From: Bimuria novae-zelandiae CBS 107.79
Taxonomy: Eukaryota; Ascomycota; Dothideomycetes; Pleosporales; Didymosphaeriaceae
Reading direction: 5' to 3'
DNA length: 64,000 bases
Assembly (NCBI GenBank): GCA_010015655.1
Contig: ML976751.1
Location: forward strand, 54,836 to 118,835
Under the pieces are notes generated by a model. That model was given only the letters and a program-made list of their open reading frames with translations. It was not told the DNA's origin and did no database searches. Numbering within the stretch: position 1 is the stretch's first letter; the number at the start of each line of letters is the position of its first letter. A program made the position numbers and the translations under genes. Shown here in pieces: positions 1-11,415 of this stretch.

Positions 1-287
1 GTAGTCCCTGGGACTACAGGGCCTTGGCGGGACTACAAAGAAGGAATAGGCTAGTATATAGTGTAGCGACTTTCCTATTATTGTTTCCTTCCTCGTAGTT
101 AACTTATATATCTTCTGTGCGAGTACGTTCTCCTATATAGACTAATAGTTATCTTATTTATTATAAGATTAGATTATCTAGCCGCGCTAAGTGTCGCATC
201 AACTTGTACTACTAAATAATCCGTGAAGCACCACGATACCTTACCGCCCTAACCCGGATCGGAACAAGGTGTGAGAGCCTCATAACA
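1..287. repeat. Possible LTR, 5' edge cut by the window
   Basis: The window opens on an inverted repeat, GTAGTCCC then GGGACTAC separated by one base, followed by a third copy of the GGGACTAC word near 29-36. About 280 bases later the stretch ends in CATAACA. A TG...CA-type LTR that starts one base before the window would fit. No second copy is present here, so this is inference from form only. Confidence 0.3.
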
Positions 288-294
288 ATTACTA

Positions 295-516
295 TATCTC
301 TAGTATCTATTACACCTTAGCTACGCTATTACTAAAGCACTAGTGCTAGCCCATGCACCCTTACACATTCTATCTATAGCCTCTATTTATATCGCCTTAT
401 CTGCCTATATTACTGCTCCTTAGCTATCCTCTTGTATTATACCTAAGTATATACACATTAGCCTAATTAATAAGCTCTTTAAGTTTCTAATCTAGCGAAC
501 TATAGTCTCTTATAAT
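295..516. repeat. Diverged direct repeat, copy 1
   Basis: This segment matches 8109-8317 with an offset of 7800 bases, plus one single-base indel. The blocks TAGCTATCCTCTTGTATTA and CTATTACTAAAG are nearly identical and most differences are C/T or G/A. The match continues across the copia insertion: the 20 or so bases before 1927 match the bases just before 312. The copia element therefore landed inside the second copy. Confidence 0.75.
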
Positions 517-1921
517 ATTAAAATAGCTTATCTTACTAGCCTTAGTAATAGCAGCTAGCTAGCTACTATAGACCTTTAACTAGGGGGTTATTACTAAGAA
601 TCTAGATTAGATTTTTTTTCTTTCTTTTCTACTATATCATCTCTAATTAGTCCTTATTTTTACTTATTTAGTAGCTATAATAGGAGCTCTAAAAACTAGC
701 GTCTTAATATTTAATTATTTTAGTCGAACCTTATTATATTACGCGCTAACGTATAGCGTCTTAAAACTTACTTATTAATTTAGCTTATATTTTACTTGCG
801 CCTACTAGATCTGCCTTACTTTAGTAGAAAGCCTTATACCCTACGTACTTAGTTATTATTAATTAGGACTAAGTTATATATAAATAGACTTAAAGGTGCT
901 AATGCCTTTAAGTACGTATAGGATAGACTTAAGTAATCTTAGCAAGTATCTATCCTATACCTCCGCTAGGTAGCAAAAGAAGAAGATACTTATTAGCATC
1001 TAGAGGATATCTTTTTATTCTTTTAACGTCTATACTATAATCCTAGAGAATAATAGACAGCTATTTAGAGGTTTTTTTTTTCTAAAAAGACAAGGAGTCT
1101 TTAATTACCTATCTAGCCTAATTTAAACGCCTTATGTATAAGGCAAAAGCTATATTAAAGCTAGATGTCCGTACGCAGTACGGGCAGCTACCTAATGCGA
1201 TATCTTAAGATAGGTGACAATGGTTATGTAATACCGCACAGGCAAAGGCACAGACCATAGTCACCGTGCGCGAGCATTAATCCTTATAACCCCCTTTCCT
1301 CTGTACGTAGAACAGACAGACAAGACTTAAATACCAGACCCTTTTCTCACCCGTACCATCGTACTACTATCTAGCCCTACCATATCACGATATGCTTGGC
1401 TTAGTATAGCCCATTCAATACTAGACTTATTTTATATTATAGTCCTTTATTAAGGACTTTACCTAGCTCTTTACTAGTTACTTAAAGTGTTTATAAACTT
1501 TTTATTTAGCTAATTATATAACGCGTATATTAAACACGCATAAAGCCTTAATCGCTATACTTATTACCCGTACTAGAAGCTAGCTTAAAGACTAGAGCTA
1601 ATAGATATTAATTATCTGTGGATATTAGCACTAGACATAACTTATTTATTAGTATTACCTATTTTATTAGCTTTATCTAGTTAGATTAATTAGCATAAGG
1701 AGAAGTATAATTAGTGTTTTTACTATAAAACTAGTAACTACTAAATTAATATCTATTCTATTAAGCTATTTTAATTACAATTATTATTTTCTACCCCTAT
1801 TATTACTTCGCCTTAGCAACCCTATATAAAATTAACTACTTATAATGGTTACCTTAATATTATATAAGTAGCGATAGCCCACTCCTAAAAGGGGAGTACT
1901 ATTATAGTACCTATAGTATCT

Positions 1922-1926
1922 ATAAC
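1922..1926. repeat. Target-site duplication ATAAC (left)
   Basis: ATAAC directly abuts the left LTR and is repeated at 8109-8113 directly after the right LTR. A 5-bp duplication is normal for copia integrases. Confidence 0.9.
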
Positions 1927-2176
1927 TGTCGGTTCACAGGTAGCAAGGAATGAACAAGTAACTCTCTGTCTTTAGTATCTAGTGTCTGTATTTTCTATGT
2001 GTTCTGTAATAGTTCTATATACCTTCCTTCCAGTTCTCGTGGATGTGAGCGAGTACCAGGTGGTGTGGAGGCGAAGGGGTTTCGGTACAGTATCAGGTTA
2101 ACTGGAAGTAAGGGGGTACAAGGGTATGATTAGGTTACATAGTTCCCTTAGCGCGGAAGGCGAGGCAGTGCAGACA
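1927..2176 (-). repeat. Copia 3' LTR (relative to transcription)
   Basis: 250 bp, nearly identical to 7859-8108; the few differences are C/T or G/A transitions. Both ends are TG/CA. A purine run on the minus strand, TAAAAGAAAAG (2184-2194), sits just inside it and is the likely polypurine tract. Confidence 0.95.
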
Positions 2177-2428
2177 CTGGCAACTTTTCTTTTATAGTAA
2201 AATAAGTGTGGATTAGGTGTACACTTGCTGGAGAGGCTGTTTGCGAAAGTTGGAAGGTAATAACTATAGTGGTTATCGTAATTATTATTAGAGCTAGTTT
2301 ATAGGGTCCTTGCGTGTTACCTATCCGTCAACTCGTATACGCAGCGAGTTTGTATTAATAAAAGTTTCTAGGGCTTTATTTAGCGATGTTTTTATTATAG
2401 CGTCGGCAGGGTTGTCTTAGCTATTTAC

Positions 2429-5400
2429 CTATCGAACCTTAAATAACTCCCTTCTCTCATAGGATTGACGTAAGGCCATAATATTAATTATTAGTTGTTT
2501 TTCCTTAGTCGTTCCTAGCTTGACAATACACTCATACAGTGAGTATGAGTCTGTACAAACTACTAGGGGGAGAGATAGCAGACTAAGCTGCTTTGTAACC
2601 ATGGCAAGCGTTAAGGTAATAGAGTAGGCGAGGTCAACGCCTCCTACCATTACGTAGATCTCTAACGCAAGGACGCTCCAGGTCACGCGTTTACTCTTCG
2701 CGGAGCTCTAGTAAATAAGATTACCGTAAATAGTAAACTCCGTGTTAGCAGCGTCTTCTATAGCTACTATAATTATGTAGCTAATCTAGCTACTTAAATC
2801 TTTGTTATTTGCGAAGGAGCCATCAACAAACACAAAGACTTTAGCCTAAGCCAGGTTAAGTGCCTTATAGGTGAGGCCACGATTAAGATTATTTAGTTAC
2901 TACTATAGGCGTTTATTTAACGCGTTAACGTCATTAATAGTAGGCTCCTAAGTTTGTGCAGCAATAGAGAGGTCAAAAGTCGCCTCTAGTTAGTAGATGC
3001 TCGCGATGTAGGCGCCGCGAGCCCTCTACTTAACGTACTATTATTAATAGTTAGCTAAGCTTACGTTAATAAGCTAAATCTTCTTGCCCTAATTCTTTTG
3101 TCGTAGTAAGAGCTTGCCAGTGTAATTAATTAATAGGACACAGCTATTAAAAATTAATAAAGTAGTAGGTGTTAGCTTCTCCTTTAGCTTAGCTATAAAC
3201 GTTAACTCCTTCTCCTCCAGGTCAGAGAAACATTCATCCGCGAGGATAAGTGTGTTATTAGTCTACATGCCTACTATGCCAAAGGCGTCTTAGGTAGTGG
3301 TCACAAGCAGGCATGGGTTATATGTTAAGGTTTCTATATAAAGCTTTTCCTTATAATAAGCGCTGTACGTTGCCTACTAATAGGTACCGGCTTCAGCTAG
3401 GCCGTATAGGGGCTTCTCAACTATCATAACCGTGCCAGGTAGATACTTGTATTTAATTTCCTTAAGTAAGTGGGCAATAACTACTCGGTTAAGCTTTATG
3501 CGTAACTATACATATGCTTAGGTAATATCTCGCAGCTAGAGCGAGATCTCTCTATTTATTAATATAACTCCATTACGCATGAGTGAAGGAGTAATAGCTA
3601 GTATAATTCGTTAGCTAGCTTACTAGATAGTTAGCAATTAGGTAAGGATTATTACTTTGCCGTCGTCTTAATAGCCTTGCACTACGAGGCGTGATTTCTC
3701 GTATAGGGTAGCAGTAGTCTTACCTTTAATTTCGCGTACTAGTTGCAACTTAAAAATCCGTCCTTAGTGCTTACAGGGATCGTATTACTCAAAGCAAAAG
3801 ACTCCGTTAGCAATAAAGCTATTAATTTCCTTATTATCTAATAGCTTAAATAGTTAGCTAGGTGTAGTTATCCTTTGCTCTTTACGTAACTAAACAAAAA
3901 GTAGCTAATTAGTGTTCTCTTTATGCGTTATAAAGACCTCTATCATGTAAGCTTCGTTAGGCGCTATGTGAACAGTGTACGCTATAGGAGCTACATAAGC
4001 TATCCTAGGAGGGTTCGCGCGGGCTATAGTGGCTTTAGGCTTATTCTTGCTACCTTTAGGTTAGCCGCGTTTTTATTAAGGGAGTTTAGAAGCTTATTCT
4101 CGATACTAGTTAGTTACACTAGTTTTACTATCTTTGTCCTGGTTATCGTCTCCGTTGTCTAGCATATCTATCGGGTGGCTATTATCCTTATTATCAATCG
4201 CTAGTGGCGTGGCTGGTTTGTTGTTTGTCGAGGAGGTATCCGTGTAGTACGGCTTAACAACCGTTGAGCGGAAATTTATAGGGCCATGCGGCAGCTGTAT
4301 TATACAGGTCTTATTTATTATAGTAATAAGCTTATAGGGTCCTATCCATCCATCCTTCTCGCGCCAGACGCGCACGTTAGAGTTAATAGGTAGTGTAGTT
4401 ATTTTAAGCGTCGTAGGTCTATTACGCGTTACTAGCGCATTGTTAATTTGGCGCGTCTTGTGTACCTGTTATACCTCTCTTATAGCCTTTTTAATAACAG
4501 CAGCGCGTTGAGTAATTAATAGCGATAGGGGAGAGTCTTCTATTATTTGTAGGTAGGCGCCGAAGATAAGGAGCGTAGGCACTAGGCCATTAGAACCTGT
4601 AGTGTCGTTAATAGCTTTAATAGCTATTTGCAAGATAAGCTGCCTGTTTATTATTATAGGTAAATTGGCTTAGATAGTCTTAAAAGCACGTTATAATAGA
4701 GCATGGTACCGCTCTACCTTGCCTACGCTATTATAAGCTTCTACAGGTACTTCTTTAATATTAATTAATAGTGACTTAGTAAGTTACTTAAATTTAGTAA
4801 AAATAAAGTTCCTGTCGGCGTCATAGATAAGATACTTAGGCAGTCTAAGGTAGGTATTAATCTAGTAATACCGTAGAGCGTCCCAAGTGCTTGCGGCTAA
4901 TACATCTTTAAGGAAGCGAGTAGCTTAAAAGGCAATCGCGTCGTTAACTACATATAAGATAGGTTTTCTATTCAGGTACATAATATTAATAATTACCTTG
5001 TAGTTAAAGTCTAGGTCTAGTTTCTTAAGCTTAAATCTAAAGCGTCTAGGTGCTTTCTGATTTAGTTAGCACTATTAGCAGTACTTAACGAGCTTATTAA
5101 TAAGCTCCTTATAGACGTTATTATGGCCAGCGCGAATAAGCAAGTCGTAGAGCTAATAAGCTAATAGGTAGCTAAATTGTTAGTAGAGCTAGCGTAGCTT
5201 AGTCTCTATAAGGTGGTAGCTGGCGGCTGCGGTGCGTTCAGGTTAATTCACAAGGAGCCATGGATAGCCCCATTTACGTATAACTAGGTGTAGCTAGTTA
5301 CCCTGGACTAGTACGTTGCGCAGGTTATCATATCTAACGCCTAGTCTATTTATATTGGCTAGACAGAGTAAGAATAGCGTATTAGTAGGTAGCACGTGGA

Positions 5401-7531
5401 ACGTAACTTTACTAATTACTATGTCGACGTATAGGGTGCCTATGGATGTAATTGCCTAGCCTCTACCAAAGCGGATTTAGTGCTGCTCGGCCGTTAAGGT
5501 ATCTATTTGCAAGCTTGTGGCTGCCTATAGAGTAGTTACTTGTAGTTCTCTAGCTATCGAGACGCCTAAGGCTCCCGTGTTAGGCATAATGCCCTAAAAG
5601 ACTTTCTTATTATATTGATCTTTAAACGTAAATATAGTGGCGAGCGTGTTATTTATAGCCCTAAACGCGTTAATTCGTGTAGTCGCGTGATATACAGCTT
5701 GGTCGTTTAGGTAGGTAATTATCTAATTACCGTTAATTGTACTAGAGAACTTAGTAATAAACTAATCTCCCTTAGTTATTATTTCCGTAGCGAGCATCTG
5801 CTAGGCCTTATTATTAATTTTAATACCTTCGTACTTAGTTAAGAAAGCGTAAAAGTTAGTAACGTTAGGTTGCGCGTTATATAAGTAGGCTAACGCTATC
5901 TAATAAAATCTATAATAGGATTGCTTGCGCTTATCCCTAGAGTGCTTTATTAACTAGTAGCTAGGTTTACTGCAAATAAAGCATTTCTTTTAAGATTATA
6001 GTTACTTAGGTGGCAGTGGCTGTTAGAAGGGTGACCCTTAAGAGTTACCTTAATAGGGTCTATAGTTATTAACGTCTTGCGGCGAGAAGCGCGACAAGAA
6101 TCCTTATAATCTATTACCTTAACCTCTCCGCGAGCCTTTACCTCTATAGGTCCTATTAGTCTAGTACTGCTTATAGCTATTTACGTTAGGGTCGTCCTTA
6201 TAGGGGTGTTAGAGGTTATAGTAGTTCTAATACTCCTTATTAGTAGTATATTACGTTAGGCTTAGATTGCGCGCCTCGCGCGAGCGGGTAGTAGCGCTAA
6301 TAAATAAGTATAAAGTAGAGTAGAGGCCTTTAAAAGTAGGCGCTAGGGCGAAGAGGGCAAGGTTATAGTCCTTAATACTACTATACGCGTTAAGTAGTTA
6401 TTCGCGTAGCACGTTATTACCTTAGTAGTTATAGCCTAGCCCGCGTTAAAGCTTCTGGAGCTTGTTAATAAGTAATTAGAGAGCATTAAGACAAGATTTA
6501 TTAGGGTAGGCGCTAATTATACGTGCCAGCGTGGTTATTCTCCACTCGCTAAGGTATAATTAACAATTCTCCTTATTATAGAAGTGGCTCTTCGTTATAC
6601 CTATTATTATCTTAAGATTATAGCCCTGACCCGCGAAGCAGTTATAGTAGTAGTTAAACGCTCTATCTTTTAGCATAATAGAAAAAGCTCGATCCTAGTA
6701 TTGCTTAGGTAGCCCTATCTTGCTGCAATTGTCTTAGAAGATTCTAAATTTAGTGTTAAACACGTTATACAGCTTACCTCTAAAGCGCTTCTTATTGTCG
6801 TATAGCTTGCAGAGGTCTATAATAAGTTAATATATGTTATTAAGACGTGTGGCGTCTGTAGGGCTTTCGTGCTGCAGATAGGGGTTGTACGTATTGTACT
6901 AGTTTAGCTGCTGCGTAGAGGATAAAGGCGCGTTGTGCTGCTAATAAGGGGGCAGGTATGTGGTGGGCTACTATTTTGGTAGAGGTATAGGTTAGTAGAT
7001 AGTGCGTGCTATTAGAGCTAGTTAAGGAGAAGCAAGGTGCGTAGAGGGTTATTAAGAAGATTACTATAATAGAGGCGTATTATATAGAGGTAATGTCGCA
7101 AGATTTAGATTAAAGCGCGAGTTAAACCTCTTGTTTATTTTAAGCTAGTGAGCAACCTCTTTATTAGTCTATTCGTAATAGTTACCCTGCAGCGCTTCTA
7201 CGATATTATAGGCAATTAACTTGCTATCCTTAGCTATAAAGACGCCTTACTTGCGTAGGTAGTCTCGTAATTTAGTAACAAAAGATTTATTGCCTTTGTT
7301 AAAGAGTTCTTTTAGCTATCCTTTAAAGATAACAGTTATCTGCTCCTATAGCTTATAGTCCTCCTATTCTTTGTTTCGGGAGATCCGGTAGTAGAAGAGG
7401 ATGTATGTATTTACACTCTTTATGTTAATTTTCGTGATGTCTGTATTCTTATTAATATTAAGGGGCTGGCCCTAGCTATCCTTGTTAATAAGCGCCTGTT
7501 CTTCCTTCGTAAGGTGGTTAGTAAAAGGCAT
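2429..7531 (-). pseudogene. Decayed copia gag-pol
   Basis: On the minus strand an ATG at 7531 opens MPFTNHLTKEEQ and meets a TAG within 20 codons. A CCHC-like knuckle (CFIC...H) lies near 5940-5990. The protease region near 5300-5600 reads MPNTGALGVS, where the family has Asp in place of this Asn (5579-5581). The integrase C-terminal end, with FRSTVVKPYY, is intact at 4106-4375. The reverse transcriptase site reads T-N-N-T-L-I-L-A (3251-3262) where fungal copia elements of this type have T-D-D. RNase H with CTDSYSLYECIVKLGTT survives at 2429-2686. The changes fit G-to-A mutation on this strand. Confidence 0.9.
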
Positions 7532-7858
7532 CGTGGGAAAGCAATTTAGGGGTCGTGAGGCGTCTCTTTAAGAGAGTGAAACGCAGGTTTATTAATAGTA
7601 CTATTAGCAGCGGGTACTATAGAGCGTGATAGACAGGGACTTAGGTAAACGCTTAGAGTCCTTGTTACTTAGTGGTAGGCTACAACGCGCGAGCTTCCGG
7701 CGAAGGCGTAATAGACACGGAGACCTAGGTAAACGCTTAGGGTCTCGTTAGCACACGGTTTAGGGTATCGCTATACCCCTCGTCGTGTCTCTTCTAGTTC
7801 TCCTTGCTGTCTGTGGTTATCTCTCATAGCATCGACTGTGAGGGTAACCACTAATCAG

Positions 7859-8108
7859 TGTCGGTTCACAGGTAGCAAGGAATAAACAAGTAACTCTCTG
7901 TCTTTAGTATCTAGTGTCTGTATTTTCTGTGTATTCTATAATAGTTCTATATACCTTCCTTCCAGTTCTCGTGGATGTGAGCGAGTACCAGGTGGTGTGG
8001 AGGCGAAGGGGTTTCGGTACAGTATCAGGTTAACTGGAAGTGAGGGGGTACAAGGGTATGATTGGGTTACACAGTTCCCTTAGCGCGGAAGGCGAGGCAG
8101 TGCAGACA
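7859..8108 (-). repeat. Copia 5' LTR (relative to transcription)
   Basis: Partner of 1927-2176 with the same 250-bp length and the same ends. It lies upstream of the decayed gag start on the minus strand, so it would have driven transcription toward lower coordinates. Confidence 0.95.
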
Positions 8109-8113
8109 ATAAC
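8109..8113. repeat. Target-site duplication ATAAC (right)
   Basis: Exact partner of 1922-1926, immediately after the right LTR. Confidence 0.9.
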
Positions 8114-8317
8114 ACTTTAACTATACTATTACTAAAGTACTTACGCTAGCCTGTATACTCTTATATATTTTATTTATAGCCCCTATTTATATAGCCTTAT
8201 CTGCCTATATTCCTACTCCTTAGCTATCCTCTTGTATTACACCTAAGTATGTACACAGTAGCTTAGTTAATCAAGCTCTTTGAGTTCCTGATTTACCGAC
8301 CTGTAGCCTCTCGTGAC
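8109..8317. repeat. Diverged direct repeat, copy 2 (split by copia)
   Basis: This is the right-hand part of the repeat whose other copy is 295-516. The left-hand end of the same copy lies just before 1927. Removing the copia element and one ATAAC rejoins the repeat, which shows the order of events: the repeat first, the copia insertion later. Confidence 0.75.
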
Positions 8318-8350
8318 AGTTAGGTTAGGATTACGTTTTAATACTAAAAT

Positions 8351-8400
8351 ATTAGGTTAAGGTTAGATTCTTATATAATATAACCTAATCCTAACCTAAT
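8351..8400. repeat. Telomere-like palindrome, left copy
   Basis: 19-bp arms built from TTAGG/CCTAA words around the loop CTTATATAATAT; three mismatches between the arms, all G/A in type. Confidence 0.7.
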
Positions 8401-8405
8401 CCTGA

Positions 8406-11012
8406 CCCATGTACCAGTCTAGATACTTATATAGACTTTAATATTCTTTATATTATTACTAACGCCTAGAGATAGCTAAAATTATAGTTTTTAAATACTA
8501 TAAATAGTAAAGGCGCTCTTAATATTACTAATTAAATAAGTAAGGGACTATAGCTGGTGTGATAATACTAATTATAAAGTTTTCGCGTAGTATATAGCTA
8601 TCGCGAGGGTGTTGATAGACTCTGTACTAAGTATTATAAACTCTACTTAATAGGCTACGAATTAGTATAATAGCTATAAAATAGATTAGTGAATTTAGTA
8701 AAAGTTAGACGACTTTTTTAGCTTTACTATAAATAATTTTAATATTATTATTAGTACTAAGTTTTTTTTTATCGCGTACTTTAATGCACATTTAAAAGTT
8801 TACATAAAAAAAATTTATTACTAGTAGCTATGTAATAGCGTTATAATTAATAGCGATAGGGTGAAAGACATTAATTAGTAAATTATTATATTAATTAAGT
8901 AATAAGACTCTAATGGTACTAAAAATAGTAATAATATTAAACGTTCTTAGAGGTGCGTAAAAGGCACGCGATATTATTAAAAAGATCTTATAAAAAATAA
9001 TTATAAGTAATAAGTTAAGTATGTAAGTAGGCAATATAGTAGTAAAACTAAGGGAATTAGTTAAAGCTATTTCTAAAAATTCATAAAAAGAGTCGATTAA
9101 TTACTTTTTAAAAAATTATAGTATTTTAAATTTTTATCTAAAACTATTTATTATATAGAAATTTAAGTCTTACTTTTAAGCTAAGCTTTACTTTAGTTTA
9201 AAACCTTTATTAGTATAAAAAACTTAAGTAAAATTATATATAGCGTAGTAGCTAATGCTCTTACGTAATAACTAGCTATAACTTATTATAATTAAATTAA
9301 CGTAAAAGGGAGAGGGTAGGTTATAAAAAGTATATGAAAAACTTTAAGTTAAAGCTAATGAAGTACTAAAACTTATAACGGTAGCCTATATACTAATAGC
9401 GTAGTTACTACTTTTAAGTTATATACTCTGAATTATCTATAGCCTACACAAAATTTATCCTTATTATATATAAATTAGTCTTATTCTTCTAAAAAATGTT
9501 ACTTTTACACTAGTATATGTATTATTTAAAAAATATAGTTTTACTACGCCTTACGTAGCTAATATTTTAGCGTAAACGACTAAAGTGCTTTTACTTAAAA
9601 GTATTTAATTTAAAGATTTTTAAGCTTTTTAACGTGATACTATTATAAACCCTTTTTACTTATATAACTTACTCTTTCTCTTCTACACATTACTTTCTTA
9701 AATTACTTATTTATATAATACTTATATTTTTATTACTATTGCCTTGCGTAGTACCGTCCTATTAAAGATTCCTATTAGTTCCTAGTTTTTTATAATTATA
9801 ACTTTTTAAGAGAAGTTCTTTTAACGCTTATACGTATATACTAATAACGTATTAAAATTCTCCTTAACGCTATCTTTTTTATTAATTAAGTTATATATAG
9901 CTATAAGGACATATATAAGCTTAACCTATGTTTTTATATTAAACTTATAAAGTCTATTAAAACCTTATTAGTAACGCTTAAAAACGCTAAAGTACTACTT
10001 AATAAGATTTTTTAGCAATAAATAATAATAGTTAAATAACTTTTTTAGTATTAATAACTATTTATCTAGCACTTACGCTATTCTTTAAAGGTAATACTAT
10101 ACGCCATAGTATAGTATAAAAGTAATATTATTATTTATATGCTTAGCGTTAGCTAGGTAATACTTACCTAATAGTGCTATAAATTGGTATTAGTAAGTAT
10201 TTTATTATATTTAGTTATTTTAAGCACTACCCTCTTAGCTAGTGTAATGAGGTAAGCGCCCCGCTTACTAAGCCAATACTATGTGACTTCCTCACCTGCA
10301 CCAAAAGGTATGCACGAGAATACTTAAGCCAAGTATTACTCGTATAGTATAATATATATAGGATATACTAGGGTCAGCCACTAGCGCTAGTGTTTGATTC
10401 TAGCCTAGCCGGAACCTCTATAAGCGAGAGAAGGCCACGTGTTCGATCGTGCCTATCTCGTTACAGCTAGCTAGTATAAATATAAAGTTTATATTAAAAT
10501 TAATAACTACTAACACGTCTTATAACAAGTATTTATAGTAGTTTTAGTATTACTTTTAGTTCTTAAAGATAGTATATATTTTAGATTATCGTAAATAGCC
10601 TTAAGGATGTTACTAAAAAGTAATTATATTACTTTTAGGTATAACTAAAGTACTATAATAAAAACTTTATAAAAGTTACTACTAGCGTTAGTTAAAGTTA
10701 AGCTAAGTTTTTATATAGATACGTAGTAATTATGCTTAGTAAGTGCCTATAGTAGTGCTTAGCTTTCGACTAGCCAGTACCCTACGCGTAAATATATAGA
10801 AAGGTAAGTACATTTTCCTCTACCTTAGTTATTTAGCTATCTTTAACGTGTAGCCTATAGTTTTTAATAAGCTATTTAAACGCCCTTTACTATAATTAGA
10901 TCCTTTTATATAAATATAAGTTATTAGTAAGGCACTTAGTTAGCTATACTACCCTTATATATATATTATCTTTATAAGGGAGGTAAGGGCTATCTTAGCT
11001 AGGCTGGTAAAT
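8406..11012. other. AT-rich RIP-decayed region, no gene
   Basis: Dense TA and stop codons in all frames. The only part that keeps normal base composition is about 10228-10475, listed separately. Confidence 0.75.
10228..10475. other. C/G-retaining island with inverted repeats
   Basis: Inside the decayed region this stretch keeps many C and G bases. It carries three inverted repeats: GTAAGCG/CGCTTAC with a 3-nt loop (10252-10268), an imperfect one at 10315-10342, and the perfect 14-mer CACTAGCGCTAGTG (10379-10392). GTGTTCGATCGTGCC near 10439 resembles a Pol III B box. It could be a younger repeat, a tRNA-derived SINE piece or a fold-back fragment. Confidence 0.35.
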
Positions 11013-11078
11013 AGGTTAGGATTAGGTTAGGGTTAGGTTCTTATGTAATATAACCTAACCCTAACCTAACCCTAACCT
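11013..11078. repeat. Telomere-like palindrome, right copy
   Basis: 27-bp arms of alternating TTAGG and TTAGGG words with a single mismatch, around the loop CTTATGTAATAT. The near-perfect arms stand out in a region that is otherwise heavily mutated. Confidence 0.85.
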
Positions 11079-11224
11079 AACATTTTAGTATTAATATAGG
11101 ATAAGAAAGTATAACCTTTTTTTTATAAAGGTATTAAAGGCTTTGGCGTTACTAAAACTTATTATTATAATAAATAGCTATTATAATTAAATTATTAATA
11201 ACACTAAGAAATCCTCTATATACT

Positions 11225-11415
11225 AAACGTTAGGCCTAACCTAATATAGTTAGTATAATTTTAACCTAACCCTAAACTAATACTTTAATAACCTAACCTT
11301 AGCCTAATACTTTAATAACCTAACCTTAGCCTAATATCTATGCGACCCTAACCTAACCCTAGTCTAATATTTATGTAACCCTAACCTTACCCTAACCTAA
11401 GCTTAGTAACCCTTG
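11225..11415. repeat. Telomere-like CCTAA/CCCTAA array with tandem 27-mer
   Basis: The stretch is rich in CCTAACC and CCCTAACC words. It contains two perfect tandem copies of a 27-bp unit (11281-11307 and 11308-11334), beginning TACTTTAATAACC. A degenerate third repeat follows. Confidence 0.8.

Larger units (their letters stand above)
1..1926. other. AT-rich, RIP-decayed gene-free region
   Basis: No open frame of note exists here on either strand; the sequence is dense in TA, TAG and TAA, as in RIP-mutated repeats. The less decayed parts are about 1-290 (possible LTR end) and about 1165-1440, which keeps more C and G and begins with a small inverted repeat CCGTAC/GTACGG near 1169. The latter may be a solo-LTR fragment, but I found no partner copy in the window. 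Confidence 0.75.
1927..8108 (-). mobile_element. Ty1/copia LTR retrotransposon, full length, RIP-inactivated
   Basis: The 6,182-bp element is bounded by two 250-bp LTRs (1927-2176 and 7859-8108) that begin TGTCGG and end CAGACA, and is flanked by a perfect 5-bp duplication ATAAC. It reads right to left: gag start, zinc knuckle, protease, integrase C-terminus, reverse transcriptase, RNase H. This order, with integrase before reverse transcriptase, defines copia. Every domain is interrupted by stops of the CAG-to-TAG or TGG-to-TAG type, and catalytic Asp codons have become Asn. The LTRs are less mutated than the interior. The element cannot act on its own. An imperfect inverted repeat (around 7815-7850) and a TGGTTACCC motif (7842-7850, minus strand) lie just inside the 5' LTR, where the primer-binding site should be; its tRNA is unclear. 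Confidence 0.95.
8338..11097. mobile_element. Possible TIR element with telomere-like palindromic ends
   Basis: TTAATACTAAAAT at 8338 recurs in reverse complement at about 11085-11097. Both are followed inward by TTAGG-rich sequence and then a hairpin with the same 12-nt loop (CTTATRTAATAT). This gives inverted ends of roughly 70-80 bp around 2.76 kb of RIP-decayed DNA with no readable frame. A cut-and-paste element is one reading; two separate fold-back repeats in opposite orientation is another. No clear target duplication was found. Confidence 0.4.

Noticed and set aside
3923..4162. 79-codon plus-strand frame inside the copia element
   Set aside because: Antisense to the decayed integrase/RT region and low in complexity; the minus strand explains the sequence.
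8320..11415. A true chromosome end
   Set aside because: Telomere-like words are interstitial, degenerate and in both orientations, with genes on the right and transposons on the left; no terminal TTAGGG array is seen.
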